Assembly (NCBI GenBank): GCA_022841745.1
Contig: JALHQW010000040.1
Location: 1 to 64,000, forward strand
From: Saprospiraceae bacterium
GTDB taxonomy: Bacteria; Bacteroidota; Bacteroidia; Chitinophagales; Saprospiraceae
Reading direction: 5' to 3'
DNA length: 64,000 nucleotides
Shown: piece after piece, positions 1-7,553 of the stretch
How the letters are laid out: each line of letters starts with the position of its first letter
How positions within the stretch are numbered: the stretch's first letter is position 1
Program-made: the position numbers and the translations under genes
The notes under the pieces: generated by a model
Databases searched by the model: none
Told to the model about the DNA's origin: nothing
The model's input: only the letters and a program-made list of their open reading frames with translations

Positions 1-93
1 CTGATTTGATGCTTCGTATCAGGGTGTCTACCATAATGTGGTCTCTTTTGGCCCCCAAAGGTAGAACACGCCAAAATTTCAATCGAATACAAT

Positions 94-327
94 TTATTCT
101 AATAGCGAGAATCGCTGAATGGGTACATTCTGCAATGTGAATGCACCCAAACTATCTGTAACCGAACCAATAAGCGGTTGGGTGTTTAGGATTGAAACTT
201 CAGCAAATTGCATTGGTAAAGATGTTACTTTGTTAGTAACAATACCTTTTATTGTTTGGCTTGGTTGTGCCGTCGCAATGTGAATGCTCATTATCAAGAG
301 CAAGGAGGTGAATAATTTTTTTGTCAT
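94..327 (-). pseudogene. Truncated secreted protein with carboxypeptidase-regulatory-like domain
   Basis: The 77-residue product begins with a clear signal peptide (about residues 1-20, ending in TAQ) and continues into the start of a carboxypeptidase-regulatory-like beta-sandwich: a GIVTNK strand, a PMQFAEVSILN strand and an SVTDSLGAFTLQNVP turn. In Bacteroidota this module normally precedes a TonB receptor plug or another long outer-membrane protein. Here a TAA codon ends the frame just before the last strand of the domain. I see no convincing continuation of the domain in any minus-strand frame of bases 1-93. It is therefore probably a truncated or frameshifted gene, though a very short real protein cannot be excluded. 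A promoter-like sequence precedes it, and the PAS-LuxR regulator gene lies just upstream in the same orientation. Confidence 0.5.
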
Positions 328-349
328 CTTAAGTTTGATTTTGATGGCA

Positions 350-380
350 CAAAATTATTTACACCCTGCACGTGGTACAA
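350..380 (-). promoter_or_regulatory. Bacteroidota-type promoter of the truncated secreted ORF
   Basis: On the minus strand TAATTTTG (350-357) fits the -7 consensus TAnnTTTG, and TTG (378-380) lies 20 bases upstream as the -33 element. The start codon at 327 is about 20 bases downstream. Confidence 0.5.
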
Positions 381-398
381 TACTGATTAATCAGTATT
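379..398. promoter_or_regulatory. Perfect 20-bp palindrome, possible operator
   Basis: AATACTGATTAATCAGTATT is a perfect palindrome lying directly after the stop codon of the LuxR-type regulator and overlapping the -33 element of the next promoter. A 20-bp dyad at this place suits the binding site of a dimeric regulator. There is no T-run after it, so it does not look like a terminator. The regulator that would bind it is not known; the neighbouring PAS-LuxR protein is the obvious candidate. Confidence 0.4.
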
Positions 399-400
399 CT

Positions 401-1195
401 TTACTGTATAAGCCCATACTTAGTGGCAAAGATGATAGCCTCTATTGTGTTGTTAGCTCCTAGTTTCCATAGAAGCCTTTGTCTATGTGTATTTACTGTA
501 TGTACGCTAATAAATAACTTGTTGGAAATTTCTTTGCTTAACAAACCCTGTTTTACAAGCCTAAGTATCTCCAGTTCACGTTTGGTTAGTTCCAAACTTG
601 GTTTCTTTTCTACGCTTGAGGGTAGCATTTTACCTGTTCTGAAATTAAGAATTTGGCATTTAACCGAGGATTCTACATCTTGATTTGGCGATAAATCTAA
701 AGTACTCATCATAAGCCAAATCTGCCCAGTTGCATCCAATTCTAGCATTTGATATTGATCAATGACACGAACATATTTTCCAATAGAATTAAGCATTCTA
801 AACTCATATACTACTTTATGGTTTAGTTTCTCGTCATTTGAAAATTCTTTAAATATCTTAAGAGAAGATAGTCCAAACATTGCCAAGTCATACTTGTCAT
901 CGGGATGGATTTTAGCTTCAAAAAATGCATAATTAAGTGCCTCAAACTCATCTTTGTTATAGCCCAATAGATGAGCATAATTTTTTGAGAAGAATGCAAT
1001 TTTATTTTCATTCAAATCAAATATTTGAATGGAAGAATTGCTCAAATCAGCTAAGGATTCAACAACAAGTTTGTGCTTATCAAGCTTATGATAGTCAATG
1101 TTTTGAGGTTCAAATTGCAAGCCTGCCATATATTTCATCACTATTTCATATATAGCATTTCTTGGATCAATATTTTCAGTTTCGATTTTTGGCAT
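401..1195 (-). CDS. PAS domain LuxR-family transcriptional regulator
   Basis: This 264-residue protein has a PAS-like sensor region at about residues 50-170 (with FSKNYAHLLGYNKDEF and HPDDKYD, both typical of PAS/PAC) and a C-terminal LuxR-type helix-turn-helix at about 200-264, with LTKRELEILRLVKQG, SKEISNKLFISVHTVNTHR and LLWKLGANN. It lacks a receiver domain, so the signal is probably sensed directly by the PAS fold; the ligand is unknown. It starts at an ATG and its stop is about 75 bp before the start of the truncated secreted ORF in the same orientation. A perfect palindrome immediately downstream may be its operator. Its target genes cannot be read from this window. Confidence 0.85.
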   Translation of the reverse strand: MPKIETENIDPRNAIYEIVMKYMAGLQFEPQNIDYHKLDKHKLVVESLADLSNSSIQIFDLNENKIAFFSKNYAHLLGYNKDEFEALNYAFFEAKIHPDDKYDLAMFGLSSLKIFKEFSNDEKLNHKVVYEFRMLNSIGKYVRVIDQYQMLELDATGQIWLMMSTLDLSPNQDVESSVKCQILNFRTGKMLPSSVEKKPSLELTKRELEILRLVKQGLLSKEISNKLFISVHTVNTHRQRLLWKLGANNTIEAIIFATKYGLIQ

Positions 1196-1659
1196 ATTTA
1201 TGATGATTCAATTTTATGTGCGGTTGGATAGTTGCTTTATTTTTGCGCGTTTCTTGATTCAACTATCGTCGACTTACCCATACCCGCTACCCCATAGTGC
1301 CTATTACGCCTAATCTGTAGCAATAGCCGCTACTCAATTGCGCAGTATTGAGTTAGGCAAATATCGCTTTTTTTTTTCAAAGCGCCAGAAGGCAAAACGA
1401 TTTTTATTAGAAGAGGCAGAAGCGATTTCCTCAATCCCAGTAAATATTACGGTGCGCTGCACCTCTTACTTGGCGGTTGGAACTTGAAGCTACAAATATG
1501 GCGGTGCGCTGCACCTTATATGGCAAGTATGGGGGATAAAACCATGAAGCTATGAACCCTCATTGAGCGTACAGCGCACCCTATTAAGGGCGGGTGGGAT
1601 GCAACGATGAAGCAACGCAACAATTCAACAATGAGGCAATTCAACAATGAAACAATGAA
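1196..1659. repeat. Non-coding interval with REP-like palindromes GGTGCGCTGCACC
   Basis: No gene is visible in these 464 bases. The 13-mer GGTGCGCTGCACC, itself an inverted repeat, occurs at 1451-1463 and 1503-1515, and a diverged inverted copy (GTACAGCGCACC) at 1569-1580. An additional hairpin CTCAAT..ATTGAG lies at about 1333-1352. The right end (about 1617-1657) is a degenerate CAACAATT/CAACAATGA tract like the leaders found before several genes elsewhere in the window, although here it lies downstream of fdhD. The palindromes resemble REP elements; no RAYT transposase is present in the window. Confidence 0.5.
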
Positions 1660-2511
1660 TCAGCGCAGCATTACCCGTTCAGGGCAGCTATAAACATTGA
1701 ACTGCCCATTGCGCAGAAAGCCAACCAGCGTCATGCCTGCCTCCTCGGCCAGTGCCACGGAGAGGCTCGTGGGAGCGCCAACGGCAGCCAGTACGGCCAC
1801 GCCCGCCAGCGCCGATTTCTGTACCAACTCAAAGCCGGCACGGCCACTGACCAGCACGATTTTATCGTTGAGCGGTAACAGGTTCTGTTGCATCGCAAGG
1901 CCAATGAGCTTGTCGAGGGCATTGTGGCGGCCCACGTCCTCACGGGAGAGCAGCAATTGACCGCTGGCATCAAAAAGGGCAGCACCGTGTAGCCCGCCCG
2001 TGTGGTCAAAAATGGATTGTTGTTGTGCCAAAGCATTGGGGAAGGTATGCAAAATCTCAGCCTGCAAAAGCGGCGATGGCTCCGTATGTTCCCATTGCCC
2101 CTGCACCCGTACCGCTTCTATGCTGGCCTTGCCGCACACACCGCAGGAGGAACTGGTGTAGAAATTCCGCTCCAATCGCCCCAAGTCCACCGCCACATCG
2201 TCGTGCAGTTCCACCAACAGCACATTTTCCCTTGCCTCCTTCCAGCGCACGGGCGGGCGGCTGAACGTGCTTATCTGTTCAATGCTTTTGATGATGCCCT
2301 CCGTGAAAAGGAAGCCGAGCGCCAACTCCTCGTCGTGGCCGGGGGTGCGCATCGTCACGGAGATGGGCTTTTGGTGGCGGGCACCGTTTTTGGCAAAGCC
2401 CAACCGGATTTCCAGCGGTTCCTCCACCACCAAGTAGTCACTTGACTGGGAGGCCAGCGTTCCTGTCACCTTGGTGATTTCCGTTTTGGCGATGCCGATT
2501 TTGTTTTCCAT
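1660..2511 (-). CDS. fdhD: Formate dehydrogenase accessory sulfurtransferase FdhD
   Basis: The 283-residue product matches FdhD along its whole length. FdhD carries sulfur from a cysteine desulfurase (IscS in E. coli) to the molybdenum cofactor of formate dehydrogenase. Visible family features are RTPGHDEELALGFLFTEGI near residues 55-72, the essential SSCGVCGK loop with C123 and C126, and SREDVGRHNALDKLIG plus VSGRAGFELVQKSA in the C-terminal half. The start ATG at 2511 gives the usual length. No formate dehydrogenase or cofactor-biosynthesis gene lies in this window, so the client oxidoreductase must be encoded elsewhere. A promoter is visible about 95 bp upstream. Confidence 0.93.
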   Translation of the reverse strand: MENKIGIAKTEITKVTGTLASQSSDYLVVEEPLEIRLGFAKNGARHQKPISVTMRTPGHDEELALGFLFTEGIIKSIEQISTFSRPPVRWKEARENVLLVELHDDVAVDLGRLERNFYTSSSCGVCGKASIEAVRVQGQWEHTEPSPLLQAEILHTFPNALAQQQSIFDHTGGLHGAALFDASGQLLLSREDVGRHNALDKLIGLAMQQNLLPLNDKIVLVSGRAGFELVQKSALAGVAVLAAVGAPTSLSVALAEEAGMTLVGFLRNGQFNVYSCPERVMLR

Positions 2512-2603
2512 TTGTTAAAAAGCTGTTAGGAATTGTGCAACCCTGCAATTTTCCCCCTCTTGGCGTAAACTTCCGAAAGTTTTTCGTGGTTGAATCAAAA
2601 AGG

Positions 2604-2633
2604 CAAACGTAATGCTTCCCCAAAGCACTCAAA
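2604..2633 (-). promoter_or_regulatory. Promoter of fdhD
   Basis: On the minus strand TTTG (2630-2633) is followed after 18 bases by TACGTTTG (2604-2611), a full match to the Bacteroidota TTTG/TAnnTTTG pattern. The fdhD ATG is about 95 bases downstream. Confidence 0.5.
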
Positions 2634-2673
2634 GATTTTCGTTTATTTCATGAGATTATAATTTGTTTATGGC

Positions 2674-2705
2674 AGTCGCACCCACCGGGTGCGACTCTTT
2701 TTTTT
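2674..2705 (+). terminator. Hairpin followed by T-run
   Basis: A perfect 10-bp stem AGTCGCACCC/GGGTGCGACT with a 3-base loop is followed by CTTTTTTTT on the plus strand. It has the form of an intrinsic terminator, but no plus-strand gene lies upstream of it in this window, so it may end a transcript from the repeat region or be a dispersed hairpin of the GCGACT type also found at 24449 and 36871. The rest of 2512-2858 holds the two promoters and a CA-rich leader. Confidence 0.5.
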
Positions 2706-2784
2706 GCCCCAAGGCCAGCTAAACAGCAATCGAACAACCACGGCCTTCGTTGATGACTTGGCAACCATCTCCGCCCCTTTCTCG

Positions 2785-2792
2785 TAACTTTG
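2785..2792 (+). promoter_or_regulatory. -7 promoter element of the SdiA-regulated-like gene
   Basis: TAACTTTG is a full match to TAnnTTTG. The nearest TTG upstream (2758-2760) is 24 bases away, longer than usual, so only the -7 element is claimed. The leader to the start at 2859 is about 60 bases and consists largely of CAATAC/CAACAATC units. Confidence 0.4.
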
Positions 2793-2858
2793 CAAAAACA
2801 AATTGCTGAGGCCACCCCAACAATACAGCAATTCCAACAATCAAACAATCAAATCCAC

Positions 2859-3779
2859 ATGCCACAAATCGTCTTGCTCGGCCTTTTTTCCAGTTGGTTT
2901 TCATTTTTCGATTGGCTGAAAAACCCCTTCAAACCCAGTCACCCGCCGTTCCCTTACCACTTGAACGAACCAGATATTAATTTTGAACTGCCGGAAGAAA
3001 TCAAGGAAATATCAGGCCTCAGCATTGCAACGGACAGCGTTGGGGCACCAACACTCTTGGCGGCCATCAACGACGAAGCGGGCATTATTTTTTTGTTGGA
3101 TAAAAAAACGGGTGCCATCAAGTCGAGGATTCCTTTCAGGGAGTCTGGCGATTTTGAAGGCATTGAAATCGTGGGCAACGACGCCTGGGCCATCAAGAGC
3201 AGCGGCACCATTTACCATGTAAAGAATTACCAGCAGCCCAATCCACAGGTGGATAAATACAAATCGTTCCTCACAAGCGACAACGACGTGGAGGGCCTCG
3301 CCTACGACCCCGTCAAAAATCGCCTCCTGCTCGGCTGTAAGGGCAAGGGCGTGGACAGCCTCGGCACCCCGCTCAACAAAGCCATCTATACATTTGACCT
3401 TGCTACCAAGACCGTTTCCAATACCCCGGCCTACCTGCTTACCCTGCCCGATTTGACCGATTTCATTCAGAACAGCGGCGAGTTCGAGGCGGAGGAGAAA
3501 ATGGAACGCATCATCACCGCCGAGCGCACGGAAATCAAGTTCAGCCCATCGGGCATCGCCATCCACCCGCAAACAGGTGAAATCTATGTCACCTCTGCCC
3601 GTGGCAATACCTTGCTCGTGCTCGACGCAGCAGGCCAAATCAAGCATGTGGAACGCCTCAAAAAAGGCACCCACGCCCAGCCCGAAGGCATCTGCTTCGA
3701 TGCGGAGGGCGTGCTCTTCATCGCCAACGAAGCCGTGGACGGGACGCCAGGAAAGGTCTATGGATTTAATGGGAAATAG
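2859..3779 (+). CDS. SdiA-regulated-like beta-propeller protein
   Basis: I take the ATG at 2859 (306 residues, beginning MPQIVLLGL), because the in-frame extension to 2790 only translates the CA-repeat leader. The N-terminus has a hydrophobic stretch (residues 2-18) that may be a signal anchor. The remainder fits the SdiA-regulated/phytase-esterase-like six-bladed propeller family of Bacteroidota: EEIKEISGLS, INDEAGIIFLLD, SGDFEGIEIVG, DNDVEGLAYD, KFSPSGIAIHP, QPEGICFDAEG. The repeated G-[IL]-[AE] blade motifs (GL.Y, GI.I, GI.F) are visible through the protein. The biochemical role is not established for this family; extracytoplasmic location is inferred. It is followed by a hairpin and then by the convergent helicase gene. 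Confidence 0.75.
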   Translation: MPQIVLLGLFSSWFSFFDWLKNPFKPSHPPFPYHLNEPDINFELPEEIKEISGLSIATDSVGAPTLLAAINDEAGIIFLLDKKTGAIKSRIPFRESGDFEGIEIVGNDAWAIKSSGTIYHVKNYQQPNPQVDKYKSFLTSDNDVEGLAYDPVKNRLLLGCKGKGVDSLGTPLNKAIYTFDLATKTVSNTPAYLLTLPDLTDFIQNSGEFEAEEKMERIITAERTEIKFSPSGIAIHPQTGEIYVTSARGNTLLVLDAAGQIKHVERLKKGTHAQPEGICFDAEGVLFIANEAVDGTPGKVYGFNGK

Positions 3780-3812
3780 GTAGTTTTAAGTTGTCAACTT
3801 CGAGCTTCGAGT

Positions 3813-3847
3813 GCTGGCAAAGTATTGTCATTCAATGCTTTGCCAGC
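3813..3847 (+). terminator. Hairpin after the SdiA-regulated-like gene
   Basis: A 10-bp stem GCTGGCAAAG/CTTTGCCAGC closes a 15-base loop 33 bases after the stop codon. The flanks TAGTTTTAA and TTTAAAACTA could extend the pairing. A good T-run is missing, so termination is likely but not certain. Confidence 0.4.
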
Positions 3848-3875
3848 GTTTAAAACTACAAACCAATTTGAAGGG

Positions 3876-3917
3876 GCACAAAAAAAGGCAAAAGCAGGTA
3901 ACCCCACTTTTGCCTTT
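3876..3917 (-). terminator. Terminator of the DEAD-box helicase gene
   Basis: An 11-bp stem AAAGGCAAAAG (3884-3894) / CTTTTGCCTTT (3907-3917) lies 30 bases after the helicase stop. Read on the minus strand it is followed by a run of seven T, so it fits an intrinsic terminator for the helicase. Confidence 0.65.
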
Positions 3918-3947
3918 GTACTTTGTACTTTTTACTTCACTCGCCTC

Positions 3948-5447
3948 TTAGGCAAATTTCTTCTTCTTGAAAAACGGCTTGCTGTTGAACTTGCCGTTTG
4001 ACGAAGGCCTTTCCTTGCGGTCATAATAGCCTCCTTTCTCCGAGCGGCCTGCACTTGCTACTGGCCTTGGGCCGCCATGGCGCTCCAAGCTGTGTTTGCT
4101 TTTGAACCCGCCCGGGCGCTCCGGCTCCCTGATTTCAGGGTAGGCATTGGCGTTTAAGTGGCCGCCAAAATGCAATTGCAGCAGCGATGCGAGCAGTTGC
4201 TTGGGTTTGCCAGAGTTCAGGATGTCGGCAGCGAGGTCGTAGAATTCTTGCAGCGTCTCGCCCTCGGCGGCAGCAAACACCCGCTCCTTCATGGAATTGC
4301 GCTTCAGTTCTATCACCTCTTGGCCCCAGGGCAGCTGGCCTCGCTTAATTTCAGCCTTCGTCATCTGTTGCACCATTTGCAGCTTGCGCCATTCGCCCGC
4401 AGCCACGAAACTGATGGCCTTGCCCGTCTTGCCAGCACGGCCTGTGCGGCCAATGCGGTGTACGTAAGCCTCTGGGCTGTCCGGCATGTCGAAGTTGACG
4501 ACATGCGAGAGGTTGTTGATGTCAATGCCACGGGCTGCCACGTCGGTGGCCACGAGGATGGTCGCATGGCCGCCCTTGAACTTGGCGAGGATACGCTCCC
4601 GTTGCACCTGCGTCACGTCGCCGTGCAGTGCCTCCACATCGAAGCCGATATCGCTGAGTTTGCTGGCAAGGCGGTCGGCACCCAAACGGGTGCGGCAGAA
4701 AACCAGTGCGTAGAACTCCGGCTCTGTTTCGATGAGGCGGTGCAGGGCACGCAGCTTGTCCTTTTCATAGATTTCGTAGAAAACCTGCTCAACGGTGGTG
4801 GCCGATTGCTGCTTCGTAGCAACCCTCACCTCGTCGTACTGGCCCATGAACTTCTGGGCGAGTTTGAGGATGGGGCCGGGCATGGTGGCTGAGAAGAGCA
4901 GCATCCGGCGTTGCTCCGGTACGTGCGTGAGGATGTGTTCAATGTCTTCGACAAAGCCCATGTTGAGCATTTCGTCGGCCTCGTCCAGCACGACGAACTT
5001 CACGTCGTTCAGTTTCAGGGTTTTGCGCTCCAGGTGGTCAATGGCCCGGCCTGGGGTCGCCACCACGATGTCAACGCCCTGCTTGAGGGCCTTTAGTTGC
5101 GTGGCCATGCCTTGGCCGCCGTACACGGGCAGGATGGTAATGTTGCGGTTGCCCTTGAGGCTGTCGAGTTCTTCGCAAACTTGGTTGGCCAATTCACGGG
5201 TAGGGGCAAGCACGATGGCCTGTACCTTGCGCAGGCCGGGTGTGATGCGCTCGATGATGGGCAGGCCAAAAGCGGCGGTCTTGCCGGTGCCGGTCTGTGC
5301 CTGGCCGATGATGTCACGCTCGCCGCTGAGCAGCAATGGGATGGTTTGTGCCTGGATGGGCGTGGGGCTGACAAAGCCTTTTTTGGTAAGGCCGCTGAGG
5401 ATGTCGGCACTGAGGCCGAGGTCAGCAAATGTTTGGATGGAATCCAT
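3948..5447 (-). CDS. DEAD-box ATP-dependent RNA helicase
   Basis: The 499-residue protein has the complete DEAD-box core: Q motif (FADLGL..GFVSPTPIQAQT, about residues 7-35), Walker A AQTGTGKT (50-57), PTRELANQV (82-90), GGQ (110-112), TPGR (131-134), DEAD (155-158), SAT, and in the second RecA domain VATDVAARGID and YVHRIGRTGR. A basic, low-complexity tail (RHGGPRPVASAGRSEKGGYYDRKERP, ending in FKKKKFA) follows, as in CsdA/RhlE-like helicases that act on structured mRNA or in ribosome assembly, especially in the cold. The gene stands alone, with a terminator downstream and a leader of roughly 420 bases if the -7 element at 5868-5875 is right. Assignment to a particular E. coli paralogue is not possible from the sequence. 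Confidence 0.95.
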   Translation of the reverse strand: MDSIQTFADLGLSADILSGLTKKGFVSPTPIQAQTIPLLLSGERDIIGQAQTGTGKTAAFGLPIIERITPGLRKVQAIVLAPTRELANQVCEELDSLKGNRNITILPVYGGQGMATQLKALKQGVDIVVATPGRAIDHLERKTLKLNDVKFVVLDEADEMLNMGFVEDIEHILTHVPEQRRMLLFSATMPGPILKLAQKFMGQYDEVRVATKQQSATTVEQVFYEIYEKDKLRALHRLIETEPEFYALVFCRTRLGADRLASKLSDIGFDVEALHGDVTQVQRERILAKFKGGHATILVATDVAARGIDINNLSHVVNFDMPDSPEAYVHRIGRTGRAGKTGKAISFVAAGEWRKLQMVQQMTKAEIKRGQLPWGQEVIELKRNSMKERVFAAAEGETLQEFYDLAADILNSGKPKQLLASLLQLHFGGHLNANAYPEIREPERPGGFKSKHSLERHGGPRPVASAGRSEKGGYYDRKERPSSNGKFNSKPFFKKKKFA

Positions 5448-5867
5448 TTTTGAAAAAAAGATTGATGTTTAAAAAAGGGCTCGTAGTGTTCCAATTTACA
5501 TTCGTTGGGCACTTTACAAGGGGCGGTAAACCCGTTGCGAAGCAACCAAAGCAGGGCACACGCTGGCCGAATGGAGGCCATGTGGCTAAAAAATGGAACT
5601 CAACTTTGTACCCGAAGATTCAGACGTGCGTGAAGGCTAACTAGTCCCGGCATACTCGCAGTAGGCTGGCGATGGGCGAGTGTGGAGGCGGACTAACACG
5701 CTGAATATCAATCTCTTGGCAGCCAAATTACTCGCAATGAAGAGACGCCCGCAGGCTCTCTTTTTTTCTTCACCTTCAAATACCGTCCAAACTTTTTAAA
5801 CGGTTAAAAAATCAGGTCTGAAACAACCCCAATCAGTGTTTTGTTCGGAGTGTTTTCAAAATCGGTG
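5448..5867 (-). promoter_or_regulatory. Long untranslated leader of the helicase gene
   Basis: About 420 bases separate the helicase start codon from the only good -7 element. No open frame with coding character is visible on the minus strand. The segment is more GC-rich and structured than other spacers here, with short self-complementary pieces such as GAGAGCC..GGCGTCTC near 5739-5760, CTACTGCG/CGCAGTAG-like pieces near 5660, and GGTTGCTTCGCAACGGG near 5528-5545. Cold-shock helicase mRNAs often carry long regulatory leaders, so a cis-acting RNA is plausible (inference). Bases 5880-6062 hold no gene and form the upstream region of the methyltransferase. Confidence 0.35.
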
Positions 5868-5875
5868 CAAAGATA
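5868..5875 (-). promoter_or_regulatory. -7 promoter element upstream of the helicase
   Basis: TATCTTTG on the minus strand matches TAnnTTTG exactly. I cannot find a good -33 TTG at 19-20 bases upstream, so confidence is moderate. Confidence 0.35.
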
Positions 5876-6062
5876 CGTTTAATCATTTGGTAATCTTCCG
5901 TTTTTTTCGATAAAAATTTCGTGAACGATTTTTTGCGAGCGGTCGTTTGCCCCGCAAACAGACTAATTCGATTTTGGGGTGAAACCATCGGGCAATTGTC
6001 CGAAGCCCGCTTATCTTCGCCTGTCTGTTTTGGCGAACAACGTTCACCGCTTTTTTTACAAA

Positions 6063-6791
6063 ATGAAAATCAATATCCAACTCACACAATTGCTTTGGGT
6101 TTTCACGCTCCTGCTGCTTGGCTGCGGCAACGAAGACCCCATTGCGGAGCAAAACACCAAGGCTCCCAAGCCTGATACCACGGCGCAAGGGCATACTGGC
6201 GTTCCGGGCGATAGCGCCAGCCTCCAGAACCTCCTGAAGCAGTACGACCCGCCAGGCCGTGACGTGTGGCAAAAACCAGAGGTGGTCATCGGCAAGCTGG
6301 GCGAACTTGGCAAAAAGACCGTGGCCGACATTGGGGCAGGCTCCGGCTTCTTCTCCCGAAGGTTGGCACAACAGGCCAAAAGAGTCATTGCCGTGGACAT
6401 TGACCCCCGTTTCATCCATTTCATGGACAGCATCAAAAAAGTGGAGCTGAAACCGGAATACCAGCAGCGCTTCGAGACCCGCCTTGGCCTGCCCAACGAC
6501 CCCAAGCTGAACCCCAACGAGGCGGACATCGTGCTGGTGGTGAACACCTATATTTATATCCAAGACCGAGTGGCATATTTGAAAAACCTGCTCAATGTGC
6601 TGCCGCCGGGCGGCCAGGTCGTGGTCGTGGACTTCAAAAAGAAACGGATGCCCATCAAATACCCTACGGCCAATGTGCGCATGGAACTGTACGAGGTGGA
6701 GAACGAACTGGAGGCGGCCGGGTTTACGCAGATTCAATCGGACGATTGTGCGCTGGATTACCAGTATATTGTCATGGCAACAAAGCGATAA
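6063..6791 (+). CDS. Lipoprotein-type SAM-dependent methyltransferase
   Basis: With the ATG at 6063 the product is 242 residues and begins with a lipoprotein signal (MKINIQLTQLLWVFTLLLLGC), the lipobox being LLLG-C21; the longer frame from 5979 would hide this signal, so I chose 6063. The mature part has a class I methyltransferase fold: VADIGAGSGFFSRRLAQQ (SAM-binding motif I), VIAVDIDPRFI (motif II acid), ADIVLVVNTYIYI and LPPGGQVVVVDFKKK. A lipid-anchored periplasmic methyltransferase would be odd because SAM is cytoplasmic; such proteins are nevertheless widespread in Bacteroidota. The substrate is unknown. A terminator hairpin follows at 6808-6846. Confidence 0.8.
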   Translation: MKINIQLTQLLWVFTLLLLGCGNEDPIAEQNTKAPKPDTTAQGHTGVPGDSASLQNLLKQYDPPGRDVWQKPEVVIGKLGELGKKTVADIGAGSGFFSRRLAQQAKRVIAVDIDPRFIHFMDSIKKVELKPEYQQRFETRLGLPNDPKLNPNEADIVLVVNTYIYIQDRVAYLKNLLNVLPPGGQVVVVDFKKKRMPIKYPTANVRMELYEVENELEAAGFTQIQSDDCALDYQYIVMATKR

Positions 6792-6807
6792 ACACTTGTT
6801 TTGAACC

Positions 6808-6846
6808 AAAAAGGGCTTTCCAGCGATGTACTTGGAGGCCCTTTTT
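6808..6846 (+). terminator. Terminator after the methyltransferase gene
   Basis: The arms AAAAAGGGC (6808-6816) and GCCCTTTTT (6838-6846) pair fully, and a T-run is included in the right arm. It lies 17 bases after the stop codon. Confidence 0.65.
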
Positions 6847-6986
6847 GTATCAATGCAATCAACAAAATGCGCATCATCATGCCTTTGGGTGAGCATTGTC
6901 ACCAAATAGTCAGCATCAAGGGTGTTGTTTTGTAGTGCAGATAAGAAATTGAAAGATTCATATTTCGGGTGATTAAATAAATTGTC

Positions 6987-7013
6987 AGAGCGCCTTAAAT
7001 GGCGCTCTTTTTT
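6987..7013 (+). terminator. Terminator-like hairpin upstream of thioredoxin
   Basis: AGAGCGCC (6987-6994) and GGCGCTCT (7001-7008) form a perfect 8-bp stem with loop TTAAAT, followed by six T. It lies 55 bases before the thioredoxin start and 140 bases after the previous terminator. It may end a short unidentified transcript from 6850-6986 or act as an attenuator. Confidence 0.55.
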
Positions 7014-7067
7014 AGTGGGTCAAAAGAAATATGCACTGCATGGAATAACCAATCACATTGTTTCGAT

Positions 7068-7373
7068 ATGGACAAAAAAGTAAGCTTCAAAGAATTGCTC
7101 GAAGGCGAAAAGCCCGTACTGATTGACTTCACGGCCTCGTGGTGCGGCCCCTGCCGCATGATGGCCCCAGTGCTCGAAGACGTGAAAAAGCAAATTGGTG
7201 AAAACGCCACCATCGTAAAGGTGGACATTGACCGAAACGAAGCCTTTGCGGGCAGCATGGGCATCCAAGGTGTTCCAACCTTTGTGCTCTTTAAAGGAGG
7301 CAAAGAAGCCTGGCGACACGTGGGTATGATTTCCGGGCCACAGTTAAAGAGCGTATTGGAAAAACATGCTTAA
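7068..7373 (+). CDS. Thioredoxin
   Basis: The ATG at 7068 gives a 101-residue protein of normal thioredoxin length; the frame open from 6999 would add a tail that does not belong to the fold. The active site is WCGPC with C26 and C29, preceded by the buried D20 in LIDFTAS; the cis-proline loop GVPTF and the GG of FKGGKEAW are present. There is no signal peptide, so it is a cytoplasmic disulfide reductase. It stands alone between a hairpin and the GCS2-CBS gene. I do not assign trxA, since Bacteroidota usually carry several thioredoxin paralogues. Confidence 0.93.
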   Translation: MDKKVSFKELLEGEKPVLIDFTASWCGPCRMMAPVLEDVKKQIGENATIVKVDIDRNEAFAGSMGIQGVPTFVLFKGGKEAWRHVGMISGPQLKSVLEKHA

Positions 7374-7413
7374 AAGCTGACAAAACTCACCTTTTCTGCT
7401 TGCCGTTCGTCAG

Positions 7414-7443
7414 TTGAATGAGTGGCAATTGCGGCCATTTTTG
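7414..7443 (+). promoter_or_regulatory. Promoter candidate of the GCS2-CBS gene
   Basis: TTG (7414-7416) is followed after 19 bases by CATTTTTG (7436-7443), one mismatch from TAnnTTTG. The start codon is about 110 bases downstream. Confidence 0.35.
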
Positions 7444-7553
7444 GTGCGAAATTTCGTCTCCACATCTCGAATGCTCAGGACTTGGTAATACAGATAAGGG
7501 AATAAGCATGCCTGTGCCACTGACTTGGCCATTTGGGGTAAATCCCCACCACA

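Noticed and set aside
4158-5472. Several plus-strand frames opposite the DEAD-box helicase
   Set aside because: The minus strand has all helicase motifs; these frames have no recognisable domain and arise from GC-rich codons.
5883-6905. 340-codon minus-strand frame across the methyltransferase gene
   Set aside because: Its opposite strand encodes a lipoprotein signal and clear SAM-binding motifs; the minus frame is compositionally a shadow and crosses a terminator hairpin.
6847-6986. Small RNA gene between two terminators
   Set aside because: There is a hairpin with T-run at its end, but I could not find a good promoter or a conserved feature in these 140 bases, so no RNA gene is claimed.
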